Below are positions 29,901 to 44,900 of a stretch of DNA of 64,000 nucleotides, piece after piece (position 1 is the first letter of the stretch; each line of letters begins with the position of its first letter). A model generated the notes under the pieces. It did no database searches. It was not told the DNA's origin and saw only the letters and a program-made list of their open reading frames with translations. Both the position numbers and the translations under genes were made by a program. This stretch comes from Anadara kagoshimensis (Eukaryota; Mollusca; Bivalvia; Arcoida; Arcidae): contig CM037875.1 in assembly GCA_021292105.1 (NCBI GenBank), positions 807,152 through 871,151 on the forward strand, in the 5' to 3' direction.

Positions 29901-32900
29901 GAACAAGGTTATATTGTGGTGACTGGTAAGGTGGAAAAGTTATTTAGGGTGTTTAACAATGATATATTGTTGCAATAAGTGAGGTGGCCAAGTTATAATG
30001 GGAATTTACTAGGTGATGAGTAGTGTGGTGGCAGAGTTATTAAATGCATTAGAAGGAGATTTCAGTGTACTTGTTAATGAAGTATTATTGTGGTGATAGG
30101 CGAGGTGACAAAGTTACTAGGATGCATTATAACAAGGTTTTGCTGTGGTTATAAGTAAGGTGGAAAATTATCAAGGAGCTTTATGAAGGGGATTCACTGT
30201 GGTAATGAAAGAGGTGGAGAAGTCATGAAGAGGCATTATATCAGGTTTTACTGTAAGTGTTAGTAATTCTGGTTTTTCTTTCAGGTATCCATGATGTTAG
30301 AGTAAAGGTGTGTGATTCTTCAGGGGCATGTTCTGTTAGAGATGAACTACAAGTCTTGGATGTGGATACTAAAGTAATGACCACACAAGATATAGACGAG
30401 ACAAAACAAACAATGGACGTTATCCTACAGACGGGAGGTATGGTAACATGGTTTTATATTGTGGGCTGGGCAATGTCAAGAAGTACTGATAACTGCCCTT
30501 GTGGCTCAGTGGTAGAGCATCTGCCTCGAGAGCAGGGGGTTGTTGGTTGGGAAAAAAAGGATGAATGTTATTTTACAGACGGAAGTCACATCATTTAATA
30601 TTGTGGGAGGGGCTGAGTGAAGTGCTCAGTGTCTGCCTCAAGAGCAGGGGGTTGTGGGTTGGAAGAAACAATCGGTGGATGTTATCTTACAGACGGGAGG
30701 TAGAGTCACATTATTCATAATGTGAGCAGAGCAGAGTCAAGTGGTACTGTTGATTGGGGAACTCTTTTGAAAGGTCATTCAATTTCAGTTATAATTTGTT
30801 TTATTTACCAGATATGGATAAAGCTACTGGTATGGCGGTCAGCTTGACCACGGCTATAGACGGGTCATCTACAGTACTGCAGACACTAGTCAATACAGTA
30901 GTCAAAAGTATACTGTACACACTGGCACCATCGTAAGTAGTTTAATCATATTAATATACAGTCTAACCTGTCTATAAGGGCCACTCGGGGGAAGTTGCAA
31001 AAGTGGCCCTTATGGACAGGTGGCCTTTATATAGAGGTTTGTAAATCCAGTTATGACATCAATATAAATATTAGTTGGAAAAATAGTGAGCAGTTCTAAT
31101 TTATTTATTTTATTTGTTAAAATTTCTGTTACAAAAAAGGCATTAGCTAATTTTAACAGAATAATTTTTTTGAAAATAATTGAAGAAAAATCTTCTGACC
31201 ACACTTTTTGTCAGTCTTTGAAAAAAAACCTTAAAATCACTAAGTATATACACATATCTTAAATAAAGACATGTTTTCTTTAATAGGTAGGACTGTAGGA
31301 GCCAGTAATGAAAACAATAGAAAATAGTATATGTATCATAATTAACAATGAGTAATAATTTATCCTTAGTGCTTTATGGCTTCATTTGTTGACATGAGGA
31401 TAAATGACTTAGGAATTGTTTTAAGTTTTTATAAAAGTTTCAAAAATAAACTTTTTAAAAATTCTTTTCTTATCAACATACAGATTTGATTATATGTACT
31501 TAGTTTAATGATCAGTGGTTTAAATTAAATAATCAATGTTTAAAATCTAATTTTAGCTTCAAGATTTTTAAAACACTACATGGCTTAACATTTTTGCACA
31601 AATTCTTAAAAACTATAACAAAACTTTTCCCCAAAATACAAATAAAAAGTGGCCTTTATAGACAGGTTCATGAGCCATTTTGTACAAAAATAGGGTGGCC
31701 TCTGGCTCAGTTGAACAGTGGCCCTTATATAGAGGTTAAATAAAGAGTAAAATGGCTCGGGAGGAATTGAAAGTGCCCTTTATAGACAGGTGGCCCTTAT
31801 ATAGAGGTGGCCTTTAACACAGGTTGGACTGTATAGGGGAATGAGGTAATGGTGTTTTACACCCTAGTCAAAATTTTAATGGTGGAGTAGAGTATTGGTG
31901 TTTTACATCTGAGTCAAGATTCCTCCAATGATGGTAAGTTTCTGGATGATGAAATGGAGTGGAGTACCGGTAATGGTCTTTTATACCCCAGGCAATGTTT
32001 TTTCACTTGCTGTAAATGTTTTAATTTTAACATTAACTTGTACTAAATTTCAGCATACAGTCAAACCTGTCTATAAAGGCCACCCAAGGGAACCAGTAAA
32101 TGTGGCCTTTATTGGCAAGCAGCCTTTATATACAGGTTCAAATAATATGAATAAAGACCAATTTGGATACAATTCAATTGGCCTTTATAAGCAGGTGGCC
32201 GTGATATGGAAGTGGCCTTTAAGGCAGGTTGGATTGTACTGTATTGTGATTTTGGCAGTCAGTGGTATGTTTGTTTTTTATTTCTCTTTCTCTCTGTGTT
32301 TCAAAGGCGCATTAAAGACCAGACTTTACATTTGAGTTTTACTAATAATAATATGAACTCTATATTATATAGATATGACCCCTCAGAAACCAGTGATGTT
32401 CTGGGTACAATAAACAATTTACTTGGAGATCTCGGGGACAAAGGAGTATTGTCGTTAGATGTAATTGTACAGGCTCAACAGAATGCTTACCAGTTAGCTG
32501 TACTAGTGACCACTGGGTCTACACAAACAGGTATGTGGACTTGAATAAATATGTATTACATATGAAATCAGCCATTACAGTATCAGCATTTTTAACTGTT
32601 TTGTCAGTATTTACATATTTTGCTTTTGGGGATTTTTATTCGAACATGGGCAAGTATTTCTGTCTTTGATTTGATTGACTTGATGTGTAGGCAAACAGGG
32701 ATTTTCTGACCTTTTTGGGAAAAGGACCTTAGGATGAAATTGGGAAAATGTTCAACAAAAATGTAATTTTGGGAAAATCACAACAACATATTAGAAATTC
32801 TAGACCACTAGAATACTGGTAATTGAACAAATTATATTGGTTTCACAGCAAAATAGTGCTGTCTCTTTTGTCTCTATATAAATCATCTAGCAAAATGTGG

Positions 32901-35900
32901 GTTAATATAGAACAAAATCGAAAGAGATATCCTCCAAATATGATTTTGATGATCTTGTGATTTTTTAAAGCATCAGCCATGCTGAATGCTTTATAGCGAT
33001 CGTTGGATTTTTTCGTATTTAGCGCCGCTCTCATTTTACCTTGACAGCCAATCAAATCCTTCGTTTCGACTGAAATTACGGGAATTTCCATATACGGTAT
33101 CCCAGGTATGTATAAGCTCTAATCTGAGTGATTGGGTCTCCCGGAAAGTTACGAAAGCAATGTTTTCATCATGTACACATGTGCTGATCTGAAATGTATT
33201 CATACGCGTATTAGTCCGTAATTGTTTTTGCTGGATATATATTTTAATTCTTCACTTTTGTATGATAATTTTAAGATAAAAACCATAAAAATCCATTAAG
33301 TATACGCCCCTCGGAAAACCCAACAAAAATGACGATCTTGTCAGTTCGCGCCGACGTTCTTCTTTTTGACCTACAGTGCTGTACATGTGGTTGTTTTACA
33401 GTCGCCGCCATATTGGATTTTTTTAATTTACGCAAAGTGACATTGATAAATAAACACAAAGTATGCTCATTAGACAGTTTTTAAGTTAAATAACACATTT
33501 GATGATAAATTATATATATTTTTAAAAATTGATTGTCAATAATATTTCGTGTTTGGGATATCCCGACCTGGTTCATTAATATTCATCATAACGTCACGAG
33601 GATTTTCCCGCTTTCATTGGGTATTAAAATTCATTCCTGTCAGTTTGCCGGTAGCGAAATTATGCATAACAAAAAAGTAGAAATCAAAGATTATTCCCAA
33701 AAATGTGATACGAAACTGAAAGAAGAAGTTTATTTACAAGTTATTGTCTATTTTGATAAATCGTTTGTGACTCGTGAAGTTGTGTAGGCAATATCGATAC
33801 CGTAGTTCGTATGCAAATTAGCCATGTGTTTGGGGGCATGCCTGCATTTGACACCCGATGCCCCTGCTCAAATGTATTCACATAGCGTAGTGACTGACCT
33901 TTTTAGTCCAGTACACCCTTGCCCCTTTTAAAATGATCATGACACCCTGTCCTTTTCAGTTATCAGTTTAATATAAAAACGACATGCTTTATTCTCGAAT
34001 CTCTGCTACATAGCCTACTTCCGATCTTCCGCACACACTCCACTTCTCACCATATACATGTCTCCGAAGACAGACAATTTCATCATCAATGTTCATTTAA
34101 ATACCTTTTCCAGTTGTTTTTTTTTAATCAACAAAATAAATCGACAAGAAAGAACAACTTGAAATCAAAATCTAAACAAAACTGAAAAAAAACGATGTTT
34201 TAAAATTTTCAGATAAAATTTATTTACCTTGTTACAAGTCCTTATTAGATCGTTTTTACAGTGGATATCCGATTAAAGTTGTTGTCAGTAGTTTAATCCA
34301 TGGTTTTTACAACCTTTAATTTCTTTTCATGAATTACTTTATTTCACATAATATGCAGGAAAACAAACAAAACGGTTATTGTGCTTTCTTAAGTTCTTCG
34401 ATCGATTTCTAGAGCACCGTTAGTGAAGTAGAACAGAAACTAAGGGCGGGGAAAATATGGTTCCAATCTTGTGAACTCAACTCCTCTTACAGTTTTCAAC
34501 CAAAAACCTTGAAACTTTACAAAAATGTTTATATATATATTGAGGATGTGACCTGACTTTATGGAAATATTTCAAGATTTTTTTCCCATTTTTTCAGACT
34601 TTAAAACTTAGTCACTTCTTAGCAAGTATTTGAATGGGGGTACCTACTTTGTGAACTCAACTCCTCTTACAGTTTTCAACCAATAGCATTGAAACTTCAC
34701 AGAATGTTTATATATATATATTGAAGATGTGAACCTGACTTTATGGAAATATTTCAAGATTTTTTCTCCATTTTCCCAGACTTTGAAACTTAGTCACTTT
34801 TTAGCAAGTATTAGAATGGGGGTACCTACTTTGTGAACTCAACTCCTCTTACAGTTTCTTTTAAATTCAAAGTAATTTTATTGTAACATTTTAGTTGTCT
34901 AAATAATAATCAATTAATTTTGAATTAATCATATTCAGAAATATTTCCCCCTTTTGTACACAATTCTTGCCAACAAACTTTTTTTTGAAAGAGACAGTTG
35001 CCTGGACAACTTCTGTAATTGGGAGGTACAGATTATTAGCTTATTGTGTCAGGATGGTTTATACCAATTCAGGCTTTTGAAGCTCACTTGGACAATTTAT
35101 ATATATTCAACAATAATTTTAAATACATTTAAATTATTTCTAAAACAAAGGTTTTATTTCTATTTTTATTTTTTTTTTTTTTCAAATTAATTGTGAATTC
35201 AATGAATAAAATATATGACTTCAACAATGGTTAATCTGTCAATTGCAAGTCAAGGGAAATAGCTGGTCATTGTGAAAGTTTTTTTTGTGATGATGACACT
35301 ATGTCGATGATGATGTGGCATGATGATCTGGTGAAGATGATGACAATAATAATGATGATGATGACATTCAGTTCTGCTGCTGCTGATGATAATGATGATG
35401 ATATGACATGAGGAGATATAATGATGATGATGATGATGTGACATGAGATATGATGATGATGTCACCATGATGATGATGTGTCACGAGGAGATATGATAAT
35501 GATGTTGATGATGGTGATGAAATGAGTTCTGTTGATGCCGATGATGATAATGATTATCGTGATGAAGAAGATGATAGTGATGGTGGTGATGAAAATAAGC
35601 TCTGTTGCTATGAATGATGATGGTGATGATGACGATGTGACTTGACGAACTATGATGATGATTATGATGGTGACATGAGTTCTGTTGTTACCGATGATGA
35701 TGGTGGCAATGATGACATTCAGTACTGCTGAGCACTGCCGATAGTATGATGATGGTGATAATGATGATGATGATGAAGATGATGGTGGTGATGACATTCA
35801 GTTCTGCTGCTGTCGATGATGATAATAATTCACGATGATGATGATGATGATGATGATGACAAAGCCAATGTCTTCATGCTGATGATGATGACATTCAGTA

Positions 35901-38900
35901 CTGCTGCTGCTGATAATGATGATGATTATGTGACACGAAGAGCTGTGATGATGATGTGACCATATTAATGATGTAACATGAGGATTTCTGAAAATGATTA
36001 ATATAATGGTGGTGGTGATTGTCATGGCATGGGTTCTACTGCTGCTGCTAATGACGACGACAACGATGATGATGATGATGATGATGATATCTTCATGTTG
36101 ATGATCAAAATGTGATATGAGGAGTGATAATGATGATGATGGTGGTGATTACAGATCCAGTTTGGGTTTTCTTCCAGTCAACTGCGTTTTAGTGGAGTTA
36201 GGCCCCTTTCACTATGTGAATTTTATCAAAATGATGGTTTCTCTGGACTTTTTTCCGTTACGCTTGAGTTATTTCACTCAGATTTGGGGTCGGGTCTTTA
36301 GTAGCCTCTCTTGGTTTTTGAAAAATTGAAAATTTATATTTATGCGAATTACTTAGTTTACTCAATTGATAAACATTGCGTGGCATGTCCATTTTGACCA
36401 TTGTAACATATTTATATGTTAGAACCTAACAACTTGCATAAAAAGCAGACTTGTTGTTAGAAGTATCTATTATTTGCATGATTTTCATTTGTTACTGATT
36501 TATTAGACAAATCTCAGTTTAAAGTGCACATATTTTTTATCAAATTGCTCAGTTTAGCTGATGCTTCAGTACCTTCAGTACTTTGATTTTTTCCAAAAAA
36601 TTGATAAACGTAGCTAATTGGGAATTTTTTACTACAAAATTGGGAAAAAATATATGTTTTTTGCATTGGGAATGGGTCCCTTTACCGGACCCTGTGGATA
36701 CCCAGAAAAATCCCTGGCAAACTAATACTATAATTAGAGTGGTGTAATGTTGTTTTATGCCCCAGTCAATTTTCTCTCACTTATTTTGAGGCAGTTAGTT
36801 CGAGGATGGTGCAGAAAGCCAAATAACTCTTGAGAAAACCTTAAGCAAGCAAACTGGCAAACTTTCTTGTACTTGGATCTGCCCGATTGGGATTTAAACT
36901 TAGGCAGTAAGAGGTGATGTGATCCATAAGAGAGTGCTTTAGACCACTGGGCTACCAAGGCTCCAAAAACAAAATGTTAATCTTTTTTAAAAAAAATTAC
37001 TTTGATGGGCTACATGTGTTGGTAGAATTACAAATTTACAAAATGCTGCCTTTCTGACAACTCTTGAATTTGTGTTTATTATTTTTACATGTGTAGAAAG
37101 AATTACATAATGCTATATTTCTGACAACTTTCATTCTTTGTGGAATAACAATATTTCTTTACTTTTTCTTTAATTAACAAATACATAAACACTGCCTGTA
37201 TATGACTTGTATTAAAAATGAAGTAACAATTTCTATTTCAGCACGGAGAAGACGAAAGAGGGCTGTGCCAAGTAGTGGAGGGTCATCATCATCTTCGTCA
37301 TCGTCGTCTGTAACACCTATGTCTGTGTCAACTGTAAGTTTATTCTGTATGGTAGCTTATTGGTAAGCCTTTATGGTTCTGTCCTATAATAGAACTTGCC
37401 CTATTTTTAAATGTATTGTTTTATCTGGTTTGATTGGAATCCAAATTTGGAACGTACATTTACAGGCTGAGATAAATGGACAAACATACTGTATTTCCAC
37501 AAATTCAGTGCACATGAAAAATGCAAGAATTAAGTTGTATTTTCCAACAAACTCACAAAAAAAATTGTTAAAACTTCATACAAAATATACTGACCTAATA
37601 GGAAAAAATATTATTCATTCATGAAAAAGTGAACTTAATTCTGTACATAGGACAATTTTTGAACTTTTTAACAAAACAACAAATATGACTGTGTCAAAAT
37701 TATCCCTTCTGTACCTTCTTACTTGGAACAACTATAAACGGTATGTCATAATTGGAATATTCATGATGATCACATCTGGAAAAAAAACCCAAGCAACAAT
37801 GACCTACCTGACCCTAAATGCCCTAATGTAACTTTGAATGAGGCCCAACTGGTGTTTAGACTTGATCCAATTTCCAAAATTTTCGCAAAATTTCTCTTTT
37901 TACAGGAGAACTGAACAATAATATTTTTAATTAAAAATATGATTTGGTTAGGTCAGTGCATTTTAAATGCATTTTATTGATAGTTTAATGGAAACATTTT
38001 CAATTAAAAGAAATAAATAATAAAAGCATGTGCACTCAATTTATGGAAATACAGTAAGTTTTATGTTTTTACACCACTTTTTAGGCTTCATATAATACAT
38101 TCTGTTTTCATTTTAGGCCACTAATACCCTGACAACTTACAGTACAACATTTTTAGCTCAGAATGTTGAAGACATAACCTCCCAGTCTGCCTCAGATTAT
38201 CTGACAGTTCTAGACAATGTTATGATTGGTCTGTGTGCTGAGGTCACCAATGCTGAACCTGCAACTGTCATCCAATCAAAACTCACCACTCTCAGAATCA
38301 GAAAGAGGTCAATGGATACAATAGCAACAGAGCTGATTGATGTCACATGTAGTGATTGCCCAAGTTATGTTGCATATCCAGTCAAGGTAAGGAAGCTGTC
38401 TTTCTTACCAGAGTTGTTTCCCCTTTCCTTAAAACTACATCCATAAATGCACCAATCATCCATCCATACTTTTATTTTGGCATTTTAAGATAATTGTCAG
38501 TACATGCAAATGAGTTATATCAAAATACATATTCATGCAAGGAACTTATTACTCTCCAATTTTTTAGCTCACCTGAGCCAAAGGCTCAGATGAGCTATTG
38601 CAATCTATCACCATCCGTCGTCCGTCGTGCGTCGTGTGTCGTGCGTCGTGTGTAAACTTTACATTTTAATCTTCTCCTTCAAAACTACTGGGGCAAATTT
38701 GATGAAACTTGGCGATTATCATACCTGGGTAACAGCCTTTAAAAATTGTGTTCGGGGTTTGGCCACCATTAATAAAAATAGCAAAAAGACAAAAAAATCT
38801 TCTTCTCAAAACCAAAAGGTGCAGGCAAATTTTGATTAGATATTTAGATTCAGCATACCTGGGAACATTAAAATTGTGTTTTTCATGAAAATTGAACGAA

Positions 38901-41900
38901 AAATAGGTTACGCGTTTTTTGCGTAAAATTATGTAATTTTAGAAAATGAGACATTTATTGTTATAACTCAATAACGGCTGAAGATAATTGTATGGAGTTT
39001 TGACTGTTGATCTTGTCTTGCTATTTTCTTCCAAAAGATGTCAAGGTCAAAGGTCAAGGTCATGTCTTTGTTTTTGACCTTTGATAAAAAATGCTATTTT
39101 TTAAACATTTCAGGTGATAATGGCATGGGATTTTCAGTTAATTGTAGGTATTGACATGACGATCATTTTGATACATAGATCAAGGTCATGAGTTCAAAGG
39201 TCAAGGTCAAGGATGCAAAACTATTTCTGTTATAGTTGATTATCTGCAAAACTATTAACTTTTTGTATAGGCATATATATTGGAATATTGTAGGTAATGG
39301 CACAATGTTCATTTTAATATATTAATAAAGGTCATGGGTTCAAAGGTCAAGGTCACAGATGCAAAACAATACTGAAATGGTTAATTATCTCGAAAACTAT
39401 AAACTTTTTGTATAGACATGTATATTACAATATTGAAGGAATTGATTTAACGATCATTTTGATATAAAGATAAAGGTCATGGGTTCAAAGGTCAAGGTCA
39501 CAGATGCGAAAGAATATGGAAATGGTTAATTATCTAGAAAACTATTAACTTTTTGTATAAACATGTATATTACAATATTGTAGGAATTGATTTAACGATA
39601 ATTTTGATATGTAGATTAAGGTCATGGGTTCAAAGGTCAAGGTCACAGATGCAAATCAATACTGAAATGGTTAATTATCTTGAAAACTTTTAACTTTTTG
39701 TATAGACATGTATATTTGAATATTGTAGGTTTTGATTTAACGATCATTTTGATATATAGATTAATGTCATGCGTTCAAAGGTCAAGGTCACAGATGCGAG
39801 AGAATACTGAAATGGTTAATTATCTAAAAAAAACTATAAGCTTTTTGTATAGACATGTATATTACAATATTGTAGGAATTGATTTAACGATCATTTTGAT
39901 ATATAGATTAAGGTCATGGGTTCAAAGGTCAAGGTCACAGATGAAAAAGTGTACCAAAATGGTTAATTATCTCGAAAACTAATAACTTTATGTATAGACA
40001 TGTATATTTGAATATTGTAGGTTTTGATTTAACGATCATTTTGATATATAGTTTAATGTCATGGGTTCAAAGGTCAAGGTCACAAATGCGAAAGAATACT
40101 GAAATGGTTAATTATCTCAAAAACTATAAACTTTTTGTAAAAACATGTATAATAGAATATTGTAGGTTTTGATTTAACGATCATTTTGATATATAGATTA
40201 ATGTCATGCGTTCAAAGGTCAAGGTCACAGATTGGAAAGGATACTGAAATGGTTAATTATCTCGAAAACTTTTTGTATAGGCATGTATATTCGAATATTG
40301 TAGGTAATGGCCTAACAATTATTTTGATATATAGATGAAGGTCATAGTTTCATACTTTTGTTTACTTTTTTAGCTGTTTATAAATAATGTATTGTAGCTA
40401 GAATATATATATATATATTAATATATTATACATATATTATATGTAGCAATTTCGGGACAAGGTATGATTAATTTGCAAAAATCCTTGCATTTAATTCTGC
40501 CTTACTGCTGAAAATTAGGAGTTCTCTCTAATAAATGTTATTGACCATTGAACCTCTGCATGAGATATGTACTTAGCCTCAGGTGAGCATTAAGGCCCAT
40601 GGGCCTCTTGTTTTATAATGCAAAAAGTTCCCATTTTACACTAGCCACAAAATAAGGAGTGCTTGAGTTGTAGAAGAATTTGAAACAATAAATATAATTA
40701 GTTTGGACAAAATAAATCGAAGAAAATATTGTTGTGTTATGGAAGTTATTCTATTTAGATTTACAGAAAGCTGTAGGTCATACAGCCCATTATATACTTA
40801 ATTGTATAGTGATATTCATTGTTTGATGCCTGTATACGATAATATGACTTCTCTTGTTTTATTTCAGGCCCAGTATGGACCTGATGTTCAGAGTTTGTAT
40901 ACATTCTGGAACTGTACCTCTGATGGTACAAAGCAATGTTACGGAGCATGTCTGGCGTCTGCTCAGATGACGACAGATCTAGTGACAGTGACATCATCAA
41001 CTGGCTACGGAGACCTGGTACAGCGTAGTAATGTTGTGTTTATAAAGATGGTTAATCCAGAGACCTACAGCTTTATTACTGTGACAAACTTAACAGCGCC
41101 TATTGATGTGTTTGTTCCGATAATTGGAGCTGTTAATACAACAGCATATGGATTTCAGGTAAAATATGTTAATGAAACATTTCCAATGATGATGAAAAAA
41201 GCATACTTTTTCACTACTTTTTTAGGCCAAAAATTCCAAATTTTATCTGCGAAAAAAAAAATTAAGGATGAAAATTCCAGATAATACAACAGCATATGGA
41301 TTTCAGGTAAAATTGTAAACACTAAACAAGCATACTTATTAAAAGTCCAGTGTTTCAAACCAACAAATGTATGAATATTTGTAAACTTTACAGAATATAA
41401 TAAATCTAACTAGAAGTATATAGAGTTGATTGGTGTAATTGTGCTTCATGCCCCAGTCAAGATTTCTTCACTTATATGGAAGTCAGTTCTTGGACGGTTG
41501 AAGAAATCAAAGTAATCTGCCTGAGTAGAATTCAAAGATAAAGCTTACCTTTTCTTAATGATGTCGTTTTAAACCTAACTCATATAGCATTAAATACAAT
41601 TCCTTGCTTTAAAAGGAAGAGGAGTAATGATGTTTTATGTCCTATTCAAGATTCTTTCACATATTGAGGCAGTCAGTTCATTGATGATGGAGAAAACCAG
41701 AGTGCCCACAAAAAACCACTGATCTTTGGCAAGCAAACTGACAAATTTTCTCACACTAAGACCTTTTCTCAAGTGGGATTCGAATGTTGGTAGTGAAAAA
41801 ACTTTGATTCATAAGCAGATGCTTTAGACTACCTAGCCATTGCGGCTTCTCAAAGGGAGGTAACTCTTACAAACCCAATCATTCTGTATTGAAGTAAAGT

Positions 41901-44900
41901 TTAGAATGCCGAAACTGAAATCTATTTTTATCAATCCTTATTTTTGATTTCTCTGTTGTAGTGTATGATGTGGAAAAGTTCTAATTGGACCAATGAAACT
42001 TGTACCTCTTACGGCTATGCTAAAGCTGGCGCTAACGGCTCTGTGTATGAAGTCAGGTGTTCATGTTACGAGACAGGAATACTCAGGTTTGTATACATGT
42101 TGACAATTAGCCTCTTACGGCTACACTAAAGCTGGTGCTAATGGCTCTGTGTATGAAGTCAGGTGTTCATGTTACGAGACAGGAATACTCAGGTATGTAT
42201 ACATGTTGACAATGAGCCTCTTACGGCTACACTAAAGCTGGTGCTAACGGCTCTGTGTATGAAGTCAGGTGTTCATGTTATGAGTCAGGAATACTCAGGT
42301 ATAAACTGCCATCCATAAATAACTATACAAATATAAATTTGCCATAGTTTTATATTATATTTATCATGTCAAATATGATTCATATGAAATGTTATATTGA
42401 AGTTTTTACAGTAATTGAAAGTGATATCTTAAGTTAATGATTTAAAATGTTTGCAACAAAGTTGTTTTTCTTGAATTTTTAAAAAATTTGAGGAAAAATA
42501 TTAAAATGTCAGAAAAGTATTTTTCAAGATAAAAACACTGTTTAGTTGGAAAACAATCAGCTTAAGTAGAAAGATTTTTAAAAAAAATAATAATAATAAT
42601 TTTGTGAATATTTTTTTAGATTTTAAGTTTGAATAAATTTGAAATTTTGTGAAAAAATAGAAATTCTTTGTAAACAAAAATTTCACAAAAAATTTCAATT
42701 AATTTAGTTTGTTGATTTATTTTTTCTTTGTGTATTACACCCCACTATTCTTTAACTCATGTCAAGATGCTCATTTCGGAAAATCCAGAGAAAAACCACT
42801 GATATTTTAGAAGTGAACTGACAAAATTTCTCACACTATGATCTGTACTGTGATCGTAGAGCATGTGGGTCAGACCACTCTGCTATCGAGGTCCCTTATT
42901 TATTTTAGAGAAATTGCATGTCTCTAATTTGCTTTGTTTTCATCAATTTATTTCCAGTGTGTTTGAAGGACCAGTACAAGAAGAAATTATTACTACAGAG
43001 GCTGAGACAACAGAAATCAGTAAGTAAGAGAGAGAGAGAGAGAGAGAGAAATTAATTTACTTTTGCAAGTTTAAGATATTTTAAGGTCATACTACCAGAT
43101 GAAAACCACTTTCCCCAGACCGTATGATAGCCAATTCTGGAATTTTTTAGGCGCAAATATTATTTTGCAATATAAATATTTTACGGGTTTAATTTTTGCA
43201 AATTTTTTAAAACCACAGAAAAGAAATCACGATTTACGGTAGGCATTGATGCATGAAGCAAACTCCAATGTATTGTTAGACATTAGTAAATCAAGGGAAT
43301 ATTTTAGCCAGCCTGTGAAAAGTACATGGTGATGTTATACCCTGAGTGTCAGTAGAGAGAACTTGATGGCTGAGTAATCTAAGGTCCAACTTATGTTTCA
43401 CAGCACTTCTCATTATCTAGGTTTGGATCACACTCTGGATCACATTTTACTGTTAGACAGTTTGTCTGTTTACTTACCAAAGCTTAGAGGTTTTCTTTGG
43501 GCACTCCAGTTTTCCCCAACATTTCTGAACTGACTTCCTGGATATATAAGTGATAGCATCTTGACAGGGATATAAAACTGCATTACTCCACTCTTTATAT
43601 AAGAATCCATTGTTTATTTATTTATGTTTTTGTTGTTGTTGGCAGTATTAGATGTACAGTCAAACATGCTTAAAAGGCCACCTCTAATTAAGGACCAATT
43701 GCTCTTAAAGCTAGTAAAATTTTATCCCAACCTCTCTTTATTCATGTTATTTAAACCTATATATAAGGGACACCTGGCCATAAAGGCCACTTTTGCAGGT
43801 TCTCAGGTTCTCAAGGGTGACCTTTATAGACAGGACTGACTGTACTCTGTTTTTTGACAGCTCTTACTAACTTGACTGCCCTATAAATCCTTTCATATTT
43901 ATAATTTCTTTGTCTTATAATTTTAGCAACAGTGTCTACACCGAGCTCGATAGATGTACCATCCACGGCAGATAAAGTGTACACACAGGTTGTTTTTACC
44001 AACGATTATGACAGCACACTGGCCACGTTTCAATCACAGTCAGATATGAACAGCCACTTCAAACAAAAACTATCAACAGACCTAAGTGTTAGTGCATCTA
44101 GATTAGCAGAATTATCCACTTATACAGGTACAGTAAAACCTCCATATAGTGGCCAACTTTGTTAAACAGTAAAACCTCCATATAGTGGCCACCTGTCTAC
44201 ACAGTAAAACCTACTGTATAACAACCATGAAAAACTGTCTGTCTACACAGTTAAAGCTGCCATCTCTGTATATAGATCATACAGTAAAACATGTTATAGT
44301 GACCACCTCTATATAAAAACTACCTGCCTTTTACCATAGTGACCATCCCTATAAAAAGACCACATGTCCATTCAATAAAACTTGTTATAGTGATCATCTC
44401 TACATAAAGACCATCTGTTTATTAAGACCAGTTTTAAGGTTCCATTTGGTTCTTATTTCAACCAAAAACAACCTCTATATAAAAAGATCACCTGTCCATT
44501 AAAACCAAATTTAAGGTCTATTTTCTTCATATTTTTTTCACAAAACAAAACTTGTATGTAAAGACCACCTGGCCATGTTATTAGATGATAGCATTATGCA
44601 ACATGAGGAATTTTACCAAACAAATTATTGCAAAAAGTAAAACTTTATGTTGATCTTAAATGTTTTGTAGGAAGTATAATTGTAACATTTGCCATACTTA
44701 AGAGGAGTTCTCAGACAGAGGATACAATCGGAGTTATCTTGGCCCGCCTACAGGATAAAGTCCAGACCAATACTCTCACTGTAACAGACCACAATGGTCA
44801 AGTTTTAACGGTGGACACTGGGTCCTTTAAGTGGTCCTTAACAGCGTACTCCCATGGAGGTAGGTATCTTTAGGGTCTGAATCTGATGCCATCATCTTAC

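Noticed and set aside
35250..36025. His/Ile/Ser-rich minus-strand ORFs
   Set aside because: They are translations of GAT/ATG simple sequence.
39680..40172. Plus-strand ORFs with repeated F-D-L-T-I-I-L-I-Y
   Set aside because: They are the 145-bp monomers of a non-coding TIR element.
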